Below, piece after piece: positions 9,262-20,436 of a stretch of 41,330 nt of DNA (positions within the stretch are counted from its first letter, which is position 1; the number at the start of each line of letters is the position of its first letter). This stretch comes from Amphimedon queenslandica (taxonomy: Eukaryota; Porifera; Demospongiae; Haplosclerida; Niphatidae). Position numbers and translations under genes: made by a program. The notes beneath the pieces were generated by a model. The model saw only the letters and a list, made by a program, of their open reading frames with translations, was not told where the DNA came from and ran no database searches. The DNA is taken from contig NW_003546394.1 in NCBI RefSeq assembly GCF_000090795.2, positions 150,001 through 191,330 of the forward strand, read 5' to 3'.

Positions 9262-11060
9262 TTATTTCTCATATTGGGTCACATATTGCAATGCTTTCAA
9301 GTATAAGTCAATTCCATAGTCTCTTGAATAAACAAAAGGGTCCACGTTCTCATGTAACACATCACAGATGTCTGTAATTGAAGGAATAACTGTATCCAGA
9401 ACAGTTACAATTTCTACTTCGTAATCAGATGTGAGACGCATGTTCCAATTGATTCTGTATTGACTAATTCCTTTTTGGAAAAGGAAAACATTAAAAATTA
9501 TTAGCAACAGTAAATTGACTCACTTGGCTGGTTTGGATATTTGGCTAATTCATAAATCCAAAGCTGAGTTGGAGTGACGTTTGCGTCTTAGGACATGGGA
9601 TGATTATTCCAAGCATGCAAAAATTGCTGGAGTGACTCATTTATTCTGGGAACGTATAGGTAATAAAGACAAATAATATGGGTTTCATTATCTATAGAGA
9701 ATAGGCCAGTGTCTTCCATGTAGTAAAACAGCTGGTAAAAGATCATGGTACACTGACTAAAAACATCTCACCATAACCACTCTATTCTCTGGTTATGTAT
9801 AATTTGGCTGATTATAAAACTTCCTCTACCTGTTCCTCTCATTGGATGTTTCAGCACAAATGGTGTCACTTGTATATTCTCACCTCAATCCCCATGAACT
9901 CTCTCACATAGACCCAATTGTTGCACACCGTGAATGAATGCCTCAAATACTGTCTCAGCCTTGTTATTGCTGCTACATTTAAGATATTTTCTGCGGTTAT
10001 AGCTGTCAATGCAAGCGTGAATAATCAGTCTCTACCTACAAAATAATAGGCAAATATAACAGGTTTAATTAACAGAATCCTACAACACAAACAAATATTA
10101 CCAATCCAGTGAATCTGCCCAGACACATTAACAGCCTTATCAATACACTGTGCATCTCAAATTATTTTTCCACTCATTTCAAATTACAGTTCATGACTAG
10201 TACTTTTAGACAAAAGCTTCATAAATCTTCATGGGTAGTGCCTTGATTATGCTGCAAATAATAAAAGAGCTCACTGAATACATTTGTGGTTCCCATCAAT
10301 GTGGTACAATGATTGAGGATCCCTGACCTTTTAACTCCTTCACTTGATAGTACAGAGTCAATAAATGATGCTACTGTGAGCATCGATTCGTCTGAGTCTG
10401 TCTCACTCTGTTCTGCTGGACTCTTAATCCAAAACTGAAAAAATGTCCCAGCATTTGCTTTGTTTCGCACATTGGATTGTTTTTTGGACACCACTTACAA
10501 TTTCATCAAACCCATCATCAGTCAAATTTTATTACATAAAAGAGAGTGATATTTCAAAATCAGCTAGCCTGCAATGAATGGTTTGAACAGATACTCCAAT
10601 AATGCTTGACATTTGTGGTGCGGTGAAGTTATTCTCTACATGGTACTCAAGCTGAACTTTGGGAATACTAAATCTTGATCGACAAACTAAGGTGTCACAC
10701 AGTGGGGCAGATATCACTATTGTGTTTTCAAATTGTACTTCCAGTGAACGAAGATCCTTAAGAGTTCTCCTGACCAAGTCACAGGCAACAGACTCATTCT
10801 CACTCAATCCCCCATCCAGATTGTCTTTTAAAGGGATCTCTAAATACAAGCTCGAGCTCAAGCAAAGACTGATCTAGAACACCTTGGTTTATTGTCCTAC
10901 CATATTCATGGCACTGCAAGGACCTCAGGCCTCTGTAAATCATAGAGCAAGACCACCTTAAGTCCATCAATTTAATATTTTTTTGAGCCAGATCACATGA
11001 TGAGTTAATCTCTCTCTTGTTAGGTAGCACATTTCTTATTAGACAATTATACTTTGCCAT
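9262..11060 (-). pseudogene. HTH plus DDE integrase-core transposase (IS3-like eukaryotic type), broken
   Basis: Pieces of an integrase-core (rve-fold) transposase on the minus strand. The N-terminal part (10861-10532) ends with a helix-turn-helix, FTAPQMSSIIGVSVQTIH. Downstream come GQIHWIGN (about 10120), then after a likely acceptor TTTTGTAG the segment LIIHACIDSYNRRKYLKC, NNKAETVFEAF, HGD then stop then GEN, RGTGRGSFIISQ, HNQRIEWLW (the Glu of the DDE triad) and a C-terminal tail YGIDLYLKALQYV (9507-9262). In this family the first catalytic Asp usually sits in the stretch I read as HWIGN, where it seems missing. Several stops (after HGD, after WLW) confirm decay. Comparable genes are common in sponges, cnidarians and fish; whether they are transposons (IS3EU) or domesticated is uncertain. 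Confidence 0.65.
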
Positions 11061-12688
11061 CGTGTAAAATAGTCATCACCTTGATACCATCCCATCATAA
11101 TGATACCACTGCTGCTATTTCAGAAGCTTAGTCATCTTGCCACAAGGTGAGCCATCAATAGAAGTAATGTATATATTATTTTAGAGTAGTTTTGTTGGAG
11201 ATTACCTCTCATAGGTTTCAGTATTTTAAAGTGGCATTACACATAAGATGCTAATATACTTTGAATATTACGAATTAAAATTTCAACTTCATTACAATAA
11301 AGTCTGCGTACTCATGCATACTGGCCTTCTGCTTACATTAAGCTTGCAAAATAAACTCATGTAGATCTAGAGCCTTACAAGTAGATCATTGCCAGTTGCA
11401 GACTTGTCCCTGTCTTCATTATTTTGATCCTGCTTGTCAGCGTCCCGATCCCTTATTCACCTATAGAAAGCTGTTCCCAGTGTCTGGATCTTGTTCTGAT
11501 TATACTAAGAATCCTTGTCCCCTTTTGGATCCTCACCCCACTTTTACCAAGTCCATTCATAGAAGACATAAACACCACCCGTGGCCAACCTATGCAATTA
11601 TGATCATGTGATGCCAAAATTGAAAAGTTCTAAATTGCGAGTGATCCCAATAGAATTAATTTGCAGGAGAGGTAGAACTGATAGTGGGAGACAGATAGGG
11701 AAGAAATGGTTATTGACAAAAAAGGAATTGACAGTGTAATGACTTAAAAATTCATTAAAATAAATTATCGTAATAATTTAACAATTCATGAAGGGAAGAA
11801 AGATGATATTTACAAAAAAACTGAAGTTCACATTGCTTGAAAATGTGTCACCAAAATCTAACTATTAGATTATACAGAAATTTATCAAGATCTAGTGCTT
11901 GAGATTTGGAGAGAGATCAAGACATAGGAGAGTGGAAAGGAAGAACATGAATAACAAAAAACAAGCCAGACTATAAAAAATTGATCATACCGGTAAGTTA
12001 AAGTATAGCTGTCCAATTATTCCTTTTTAAAATGATTAATTTCCTTAAGTATTAATAATTATTGAAGATGGTATCTAGAACAGAGAAGGGGAAAAAAGAC
12101 ATATTTTTACAAGCAAACAGAAATGACTCACTGAGATACATGTACATTAAAGAGATCATGATAATTTGAATTATTATTTTGCAAAAACTCAACCATCTTT
12201 TAGAACCTGAAGAATAGAGGGAGATACACAGTGCAAATGTAAGATAATACAGTACCAGATAATACTTCTATAATCAAAGATAGCATAAGGAATACGGTAG
12301 AGGAAAACAGCAAAACACATTTGGGTATATCGATTGTATTGGAACATTATACTCTGTTTTTAAACATTAGAGGAAACTTCATTATACTGATACGTATATC
12401 ACTGATGATGCATAGCATATAATCTAATATAATAAAACATTGAATTGATGAATAATTGAATAAATAATGAAGTAAGAAATTGATTATCATGAAATTTAAT
12501 TATACAATAATGACGTCCCAATTCAGTTTTCATCTGTGGATGTCATCTACTCCATGACATCTTCGAGAAATGGGCATTTAAGTGGTGTCCCAAGATTATG
12601 TACTTTTCATGGATGTATTGAATTATTATAAGATATTTGATCCAATTTATCCATAAAAACTACAAAGTGGAGATGCTCTCCAAACAGG
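11061..12688. other. Noncoding, no recognised gene
   Basis: AT-rich, without coding signals I trust. A 71-codon plus-strand ORF at 11396-11611 is Cys/Pro/His-rich but has no family resemblance and no splice context. No inverted-repeat element was noticed. Confidence 0.35.
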
Positions 12689-13470
12689 TCATCTTTGACT
12701 AACGCTTTGATCATAAACAGTTTCGTCAGACATCTTAGTTGGCTTTCCATCATTCCAATTGTCCATTTCGTCTTGCAGAACAAACTTTACTGGCCTATAC
12801 CATATCTGTAAAATAGAAATTGATGTTATTCAAATGTTCTAAAAGAATTTTTTTGTTTCAGTTAGTTGTGGCATTTGCATCACTTTAGTTAGTTAAATGT
12901 ATTGTTATTTATAGTAGTTACTCTTTCATAATCGTTGCTGCCTTGACCACCGTAGTCTCCTCTTTTTTAGAATCATATGGTGTTATTCTATATACTGCAA
13001 GGACACGTACAGTATATGTAATCAAGTTAATATATTCACTAAATACACTTATTACTTCTGACATCATTTATTTGGTGACAACTGTCTAACTCTGCATATA
13101 CAGACTACACAACTTGACAATTACTGTGGCTATGAATTCTAAGAATCAGCTATCAATAGATATTAAATTGCACATACCTTTTATTGAATTTCATTTGCTG
13201 TTCTTCAGGAAGGTTGTTATACACAGTTCTGACTAAGTTCTAATATACAAAAAAATTAAAATTCATGCTACAAGGCACATTTCTGTCATTTACTTGATCT
13301 TACATGTTCATTAGTACTATTGCTTCATGGCGTAGTGAAAGATAGGGATGAAGAAACAACTGAAAGTTGTAATTGACTGTGGTCATCCGTGCTTGTAATT
13401 GTGATACTGAGTCATTAATTTTTGCAATTTAAATTGATATTCCATTCTGCATGGCTGAAATAGTTCAGTG
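12689..13470 (-). pseudogene. Unidentified multi-exon gene remnant
   Basis: Four minus-strand segments look like short exons. (1) about 13470-13304: SVSQLQARMTTVNYNF followed by LFLHPYLSLRHEAIVLMN, ending at a donor GTAAGATC. (2) 13239-13178: acceptor TATATTAG, peptide NLVRTVYNNLPEEQQMKFNK, donor GTATGTG. (3) 12987-12922: acceptor TATATAG, RITPYDSKKEETTVVKAA then TIMKE, donor GTAACT. (4) 12805-12689: acceptor ATTTTACAG, IWYRPVKFVLQDEM then DNWNDGKPTK, ending at a stop. Exons 2 and 3 join in phase; 1 to 2 and 3 to 4 do not by my reading, so it is broken or my borders are off. The composition is protein-like and globular. I do not recognise the family. Confidence 0.35.
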
Positions 13471-14978
13471 GAAGCTGGATTTGAGTTCCTCAATGTCAAT
13501 ATGGGATGGAAATAGAAGACTTTCTTCTCGTTGCAAATGTGGCTCTTTAAAGGATAAAGCAGTACCAACACCTCATGAAAAATCATTACCATGACTATGA
13601 CCACTTCCATTTAGGCAGCTGGTGCTGCTAGTACCAGGAGTAACAGTCAAAGCTGGATGATGGAAAAGAGCTCCTGAGCAGCATTTGATCCCTAAACAAG
13701 GGATGAATAAATTTTTAAACTATATTATGAATAATTCCCTTTGATGTTTATGTGTTAATGAGGGATTATATTTGTAACACACCCACTCTCAGAGCTATCT
13801 CTTACCATATTCATGAATGACATTACCATACTTTCCTCACCAGTCACTGAGTATATTGCTGTGTGAACCAATAATACAACCATCTGAATTGAATGACTTG
13901 TTGCAGATGCAGTTTTCAAAACTATAGGAGTTAACATCAGGTCAAGGCTCATTACATTCTACACATATTGAAGTTCTTATATCAAAGGATTATATTGCAA
14001 ATACTACTAGTCCTATTTTATTAAAATGACACATCTGTAAAATCATGTTACATTATGTCATCCAAAAGTTATGAGCACTATCTTCTGACAATGTGAAGGG
14101 GCTCACTGATGTATACAGACGTATGTATAATGAGAAAACACTAATACATTCAGATGCACTCTGACATTTTTCATACAATGAATATTTTAGGTGAAAGGTT
14201 TGTTTCTTGCATCTGAAAAGGCAATGCATTGTCATTCATTGTTGCATAATGGGCAGGAAAAAGAGGTACTCTAGCTCAAGAGCCACTGGCACGTGTTGGT
14301 AAATACTACATTTCATGAAACATTCATTGCAATAGTTGACCAAGATGGATGAAAAAGAACAAAAACCAAACACATATTTGCTTAAGTTTTCTGGGTTTGA
14401 CAACCCCAGGAAAAACTATTTTTAAACTCCTTTACTTGTTGTAGGTTTTCTTTTTGATGTAAAAGTTTCTTGTCCTGCAACATTAATTTCTTTGAGTTGT
14501 ATTTTGCGTACATGTGCAATGCTTTCTGACAAAACAATTCTTCATTATGGTAAAGACTCTGTTGTCATTGCAGTACCACTTAAAAATACACAGATAAATT
14601 TTAACTGATTTCTGTCATTAATAAAAATAATTTTTAATGTAGTTTATATAAGATATACCGTATTGCATACCTAAAATATATGCTCATTGTATCCTGGGAA
14701 GCCATGAGATGAAAAGCACTGCATGTAGAATATTACTGATATCATGTGTGCAGCCAGGTAAATATATATTCCACAGGATGTGGCCAGGCCAATGTAGTAC
14801 GCAACACGAAGTAATGTTATTTTAATGAACTCTTTTTTAATTTTCATCATTATTGATTGTGACATTCTTTCTTGTACAGTCAATAAACCCAAGGAAACTA
14901 TCACTTTCTTCTTTTCGACACTTGTTCCGAAGTAAGAAAGTCTCATCATCTCCATGTGACATTAAAACATAATTGACT
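13471..14978. other. No firm gene
   Basis: Scattered minus-strand ORFs of 60-95 codons (13755-13952, 14053-14235, 14671-14955) show no family signature and are probably chance. The stretch lies between the unidentified exons and the recombinase 3' end. Confidence 0.3.
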
Positions 14979-16282
14979 TCAAGTGTTGCTCATTGAGATC
15001 CTTTCATCACTACAAAGTTCTTTTAAACTATGGTGGCCAGCAGTTTTTTGTATGATGCTTTCAGGTATCTCTGTTTGAATAAGAGCTGTTGCACCTCTAG
15101 CAAGTAGACTATGATTACTTCTGTCAGATATACCACTCTCCTTGCACATTTTAGCCACCATTGATGCCAGTGTATTCTTACCAACTGGTATACAATCATA
15201 CCATACACTGTATTAAATACAGTGTTATTGCAACACCTGTAAGGGTGTCATGGCTATCCTTTAAAATTGACACAAGTTGTAGTGTTGTAGTAACACCCCT
15301 CTGTCAATAGAACAACACTAAGCTAGATTGATTCAACACCCCAATAGTAAACAACACCCAAATTTGTGACACCCACGAGTGTATGCCAACACCTCAGTTT
15401 TAACAGTGTAGCAAATCACCTCCTGGTGTATCTTTGTTTGGTCAACAATAAAAGATATTTTTTTCAAAAGCAAACTGAGGAAGTTTCTGAAAATACATGT
15501 CTCAAAGAAGAACTAGACACCTTGGATTATCAGCTACAGAAGGACAAGGAACAATCTTATTCTCTTTATGTAGCAGCTTCAACCCTCTAGCATTATGCTT
15601 AGAGCCTTGTTCGATGCATGTATAGCCAGAGTCAGACTTCACAAACTGTGAAGGACGTAGGTTCTGCTGCTCTTCTCATATACAGAATTGCTTACCAAAA
15701 TAGAAAAACCGTATTTTGTAATGGCACAGGTGAATGGGTTCCTAGCACTCCTGATATCCATTATTGTTCCTCTTCGTTGGCTAAAAAAAAGAAGCACGAC
15801 ACTCATTACTGCCTGCTTTATCCTTGCGAAGCTTTCTATAGGTTTAGCCACAACAATTACGAAGATCTCGAAAGGCTAGATTCTTCGTATCCATAAACTT
15901 AGGATTGAGATGAAGCATATGCCTTTGTTGCCCACATAGAATTTGATGCCTAGTACAGGGATGGTAGGGCTTTCCGTCCTTTTTCTGAATATCTGAAATA
16001 GATCTTGACAACCAGTAGTTAAGCCCTCCTTCTTCGAGGTCTTCCAGGAGATTAGGCGGGCATCACTCTCCTCTGGAGACTCATCACTTCTAATCTCCAG
16101 CCAGGATTTGAAAACCAATAAAGCCCATTGAGTGTTCTTAGTAGAATTCTCTGAAATTAACCCCTTCTTTATCTCATCCATTTCTTCCTTTTTAGCAAAA
16201 ACCAAGCTTCTGTAGCGCTTTCTTTCCCTTTTAAATCTTCTACTGAATCTTCAACAATCTCCACAGTCACCTTTTTAGCCAT
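14979..16282 (-). pseudogene. Tyrosine recombinase (Crypton/DUF3504-like), broken
   Basis: A possible start ATG at 16282 gives MAKKVTVEIVEDSVEDLKGK; after a one-base shift the frame 16205-15876 has ENSTKNTQWALLVFKSWLEIR, the N-terminal (core-binding) signature of this family, followed by SPTIPVLGIKFYVGNKG. Further pieces: WISGVLGTHSPVPLQN (about 15760), FEKNIFYC (about 15455), then after an inserted MITE PVGKNTLASMVAKMCKESGI and NHSLLARGATALIQ, GHHSLKELCSDERIS. The catalytic C-terminal boxes are damaged: the first Arg box reads NHSLLARG and the nucleophile position before the last Glu-Arg reads SDER, Asp where Tyr is expected. Such enzymes cut and rejoin DNA through a tyrosine and occur in Cryptons and in domesticated vertebrate genes. 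Confidence 0.72.
15218..15410. mobile_element. 193-bp MITE inside the recombinase pseudogene
   Basis: Left end TACAGTGTTATTGCAACACC, right end (reverse complement) TACACTGTTAAAACTGAGG followed by TGTTGG. TA borders fit a TA target duplication. The interior is a series of short direct and inverted AACACC/GGTGTT words (15231, 15246, 15272, 15332, 15352, 15388 region), typical of foldback MITEs. It separates FEKNIFYC-type sequence from PVGKNTL of the recombinase, so it inserted after that gene arrived. Confidence 0.65.
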
Positions 16283-16404
16283 ATTTTCTTTCTAATGACT
16301 TACGTTGTTGCTATGGCTAACATAATGATGTCAGAAAATGTCTTTCATCATTATGGCTTCTCTAGATACAAGCCACTTAGAGCATGGTTTCTCGAGGAGT
16401 ATCC

Positions 16405-16540
16405 AGTATACACTGAAGATGATATTCACAGTCCCTCATGCGTGAATGTACACTCAAATGATATTCATATGATTATGAATATCTTTTTCATGTACATCAA
16501 CGCTCTCGGTATTATGAATATCGTCTTCAGTGTATAACTG
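16405..16540. mobile_element. 136-bp foldback MITE
   Basis: Arms CAGTATACACTGAAGATGAT (from 16405) and the inverse, ending TCTTCAGTGTATAACTG at 16540, match over about 26 bp with one substitution and one extra base. The centre has a further inverted pair, GATATTCAT/ATGAATATC. No coding capacity; the ORF that runs across it is coincidental. The termini TACACTG resemble those of the MITE at 15218-15410. Confidence 0.6.
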
Positions 16541-17530
16541 ATAATCCCCTTGCAGCAATGTTCTAACTAATACGTAAAACACAGCCTTGTATTTTTCTAT
16601 TATTATGAACATGTATAACAAAGTATCTTTAAACAGTATGTGAACAGATGATAACGTGTATAAACTAAATGTTTACAGATGTTTTAACTGGTGTATACAA
16701 AAAGCTTTTAACGGTGGAGAGAGGGAGGGAGAGGGAGAAAAGAGGAAGATAGATGATATAGAGTGATTATGACTCTACAGAGAAGAGAATATAATTAATA
16801 GAAGAATGCAGACAAGTTGAGTGACAAATTGAGTGTCTGACACATGCATTGTGTTTGCCAATTATATGTGGACTTGCATTCATGTCAATCTAATCAACAC
16901 AATTAAAGACAGACATGCTAATTATGATTATCAAACTAGTTGTGAACGATACTGTAGAATTTATAGGCGTTATGAAATTTTGGAGAAATTGACTAAATTC
17001 ATAGGCTGTTGGGTTAAAATTTGCAATTTCATCATTTCTTACCATGTGGCAGATATTATTGGAAATATTTGTCAATATTCATTTGATATTTTTTACAAAA
17101 ATATGAAACTGCAAATATTAATAGACCACCGACCACAATAGTCAGCTGTACTGTATAACAAAATAACAATGTACTATGGTGCAGCCATACATTCATCTAA
17201 AATTGTAAACCTGTGACACAAAACATAACTGACCATATAACAGGCATGACCTAAATAGTATAGATTGTCTGGCTAAAAAAACTAGACAAATGTAGAACAT
17301 TAATGGGGCGAGCAAAAGCAAGCCTTTGTACTGTATAATTTTTAGGAGCAAGCTAAGTAACTGTACATTCAGTAGATCTTGATGTAATCATCTTGCTTTA
17401 AAAGGTAACATCACTTAAGAATCTCTGCAGCTGTTATAGCATTAAAGATAGTTAAAAGCAGTGAGTGACAAATCACATTATATGAAGGAGACAGCTGTTA
17501 GAGAGAAGAAACCACAGTCATGCAGCTCAT
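16541..17530. other. Noncoding; purine-rich patch
   Basis: Nothing coding is recognised. A G/A-rich run lies at about 16715-16755 (GAGAGGGAGGGAGAGGGAG). Overlapping ORFs on both strands at 16833-17141 look like chance in AT-rich DNA. Confidence 0.3.
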
Positions 17531-17695
17531 TCACATCGTTTCATCAGAGTCCTTCATGTCAAGGAAAACAATTGTATATCTGCTTTTCCTACCTTCCTTA
17601 TTGCTAGAGAAGTTCTTGGACAGCAGCTTAGTCTTATCTAACTGATCGTTTGCTGCAAATAAGTTAAAACTTCTACTAGCTGCCGTAGCTGCCAT
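17531..17695 (-). CDS. Small ORF of 54 residues, unidentified
   Basis: ATG at 17695 opens MAATAASRSFNLFAANDQLD then KTKLLSKNFSSNKEGRKSRY and TIVFLDMKDSDETM before TGA at 17531-17533. The composition is balanced and more GC-rich than its surroundings, which argues for real coding. A GTAGGA inside (after SNKEG) could be a donor, in which case this is a first exon; two AACAGCTG acceptor-like sites follow downstream near 17500 and 17430. No family recognised. An alternative is a fragment of a larger lost gene. Confidence 0.35.
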   Translation of the reverse strand: MAATAASRSFNLFAANDQLDKTKLLSKNFSSNKEGRKSRYTIVFLDMKDSDETM

Positions 17696-19597
17696 TTAAT
17701 TTATTTCGTTGCGACCACACCCGCAATTGTGTAATATTAATTTTTTAAATGCTTTAGAGATGCTAATTTCTTCTTTGCGAGCAAGATTTCATGAAAAAGT
17801 CCAAATCAGAGTTGCTGAATATTGATCACTACACCTGCATTGATATTTAAAAGTACTGTGCAAAAAAGAGAAGACGAAGAGCTCTGAAATTTTGAATTGT
17901 AATAGTACAATGATAGGTAAAACTGATGGTGCTGCTTCAAGGAAAGAGCAAGTGTATGCTTCGAAATGGCAGCCACTGTCGGCAGAACGGCCATTTCATA
18001 CGAAATTAGGGTAGTCCAATTTGTAACTTTGAGAGGTCCTGTCTCTGGCATGCAAGTATTTTTTGCTTTGATATCTTGCATGCCCTAATAGTTATCAAAG
18101 ATCTATCAGATAATACTGGCTAACAGCAGCTGAACTGTTCCAAAGCAGGGCAATAAGCGTCCGAGAAGGAATTTGTCTGATTATGTAGATTTTACTCTAC
18201 ATTGGGCTTGTTATGCTTTTAAATAGAAGTTTTGCCATTTTTTTTTCCTATTGTCGCTAATACATTTCGTTAAATCAGAGTCTCCTTGAAAATGCTAAAA
18301 TTTAAGGGAGCAATTAATACCCACCCTAAGGCAATCAATCAGTGTCTTATTTGCTGCCCTTCTTGCTGTTGTACACTTGTTATTTAAAGCAGTAACTATT
18401 GTTGCGGGCTATGCTTAATTATAGTTATAATAAAACACATGCTACAGGAAAGATTTTTAAAAATAATAGATCTATAACGAAACAAACCTTGATTGGCTTT
18501 AATAATTTCCTTGTTGAGTGCAATATATCCTCCATGCCCTCCTCCCCTTGCATTACTCTTGATTAATACTTTTGTATGAAAAACGTGTCAATACAAGCAG
18601 CAGTGATTTCAGTTCCTTATTGGATTTTCTGGTGACATATTGCTTACTACTCTTTGTCCAATACACACAATTTTCTTCCACAACTTCACACATCTAACTT
18701 TTACTTAAAAAAAACAAAAGTTGCTTATTATATTTTTTTGCTATCAACACATTCAAAATACTCAGTATTGGCATCTTCTCAGCACCATATGAACTTCAAT
18801 CAGACTTTTCGTCAGCCAAAATTAAACACTTCACTGAAGGCATACCTTTTTATTACTTTTGAACTTTCATTTTCAAGATTCATATCTTCTTTTCCACTAT
18901 AAACTGAATATTATACACATCAATGCTAATATTTGATTTACTAAAGTAAAAATAACAATTTTAAATAGTAAGAAATGAATATTAATGACAACATTATGGC
19001 CTGTTTGTACACCATGATAATTACTAGTGATACTTTCTTCGGTTGAGTGGCACAACTTTTTCTCTGTCATTAGAATTTTCTTTAAATGTTTATAACAGAG
19101 GTGTGATCATTCATAGACTCTAATTTTAATTACCTGAATCTCTGTGATTTCTTTGCATCATTTTTGACAGTAATTTCTAGAGTAATGCACACCCAATTAA
19201 CACATATGCTATTCGTGCTCATGATATATAATTATATTTCAAAAGGCTTAGTGTCACATATCAATGTTGTTTGGCCTAGTTTTCTAAAATTACAGATAGT
19301 TTGTAGTAATAATTGAAATATTAACGAAAAAATCTCCACCTATGGGTGGGGTTTCAAACTTTGTATATCAACCCTGCCCTGGTGTCACCGCGTTGGCCTT
19401 TTTTCTAACTCCTGGAAGATACGCCATATTTGTTCAGTTTCACCAATGTTGGATTCCTGTTTGGACGAAGAACCAGACCAACATCATAAATTATTAGATG
19501 GAGGAGGGCAGAGTACCCTTCTCCAGTTACTGAAGTTTACCAGAGCTGACCAGAGTGTCAGCTCTGACCTTAATGCTCAGGAGCAAGATGGAGTGGA
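17696..19597. other. AT-rich noncoding stretch
   Basis: No gene recognised. Contains the GGCATGCAAG hairpin (18047-18084). From about 19380 the base composition rises in GC, marking the start of the DIRS-like remnant. Confidence 0.35.
18047..18084. repeat. Perfect 10-bp inverted repeat
   Basis: GGCATGCAAG (18047-18056) and CTTGCATGCC (18075-18084), loop of 18 nt rich in T. Each arm contains the palindrome GCATGC. Could form a hairpin; purpose unknown. Confidence 0.6.
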
Positions 19598-20310
19598 GTG
19601 ATGGTGGAATTGGAGAAGATCCAATCCTCTCTCAAGTCCGTGGAGAACTGGATCAAAGCCTTGGAAGGGCAAAGCCCCCCAACCAAGCATAGTCATTCTG
19701 AAAGAGTCACACTCGGTAGTGATGATCCGGCTTTACCCTGGGCAAACAGATGCCCATCACCACAGGGAGATTTTGCTCCAGGCTCTTGGGAGGAGGAGAT
19801 GGAGTTCTCCAACTCCTCTAACCTGAAGCCACCTGTAAGCAAGCTGTCAGAGAGCAGCAAGACTGCGGTGGCACTCTCCTTCTCAAAACTTCTCTCAAAT
19901 GAAGAAAGAAGGAAGATGAGGAATCTGTTTGATGCACCTGACTTAACTGAGACAGAATGTACGCGACTGGATTCTCTTTAAATCAACAGTGGTTAAAAAG
20001 GAGACAAAATATTCTGATCAGGAGCTTGCTCATCTACTAGCCCTGATATATGATCCAGCTACTCCCCTGTTAGCCATGCTTAGGGACATGGAGCGTGATG
20101 GGAGGAGTTAGTTATCTGTGGATCAATTCAAGGCTGCATTAACCACAGCAGTCCAATTGCTTGGTAATGCGTCAGCCCAGGTCTCAAGATTGAGACAGAG
20201 AAAGATCCTAAATGCTATTAATCCTGAGATTCAGGATCTAGCTGATGACATTTTTCTTTATCTGCTCCATATTTATTTGGGGAGAAGTTTGAACCAAGGA
20301 TGAAGAGCAG
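19598..20310 (+). pseudogene. DIRS-like retroelement Gag-like ORF, broken
   Basis: Plus-strand pieces with unlike base composition (GC-rich against the AT-rich surroundings). The first frame (19598-19981) starts with a short coiled-coil-like helix (VELEKIQSSLKSVENWIK) and ends in DAPDLTETECTRLDS; the frame then shifts, with DPATPLLAMLRDMERDG-like sequence near 20060-20100. The next frame, 20118-20303, has FKAALTTAVQLLGNASAQVS and RKILNAINPEIQDLADD. The pair AVQLLGNAS plus LNxxINPEIQDLA is what I recognise as the Gag-like protein of DIRS/Ngaro-type retrotransposons. It would coat element RNA. Stops at 19980 and 20109 show decay. Confidence 0.6.
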
Positions 20311-20436
20311 GGCAGAATCTCTCAAGATCCTTTCTTCTGCTAAGACTCCTCATCAGCCCCAGACAAAACAGTTTTTTTAAGGGAGCCGCCCCACTGCCCC
20401 CCAAAAAGGAGGCGGCTCGACACGAGGAGGGAGGTC

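Noticed and set aside
10659..10877. Plus-strand ORF across the integrase gene
   Set aside because: Shadow of the HTH-integrase frame on the minus strand.
11396..11611. Cys/Pro/His-rich 71-codon ORF
   Set aside because: No family resemblance, no splice context; the opposite strand is Gly-rich, suggesting composition only.
15366..15896. Plus-strand ORFs with coiled-coil-like peptide
   Set aside because: Antisense to recombinase pieces that match the family on the minus strand, and crossing a MITE end.
16295..16537. 80-codon plus-strand ORF
   Set aside because: More than half of it is the foldback MITE; the reading frame is a by-product of the palindrome.
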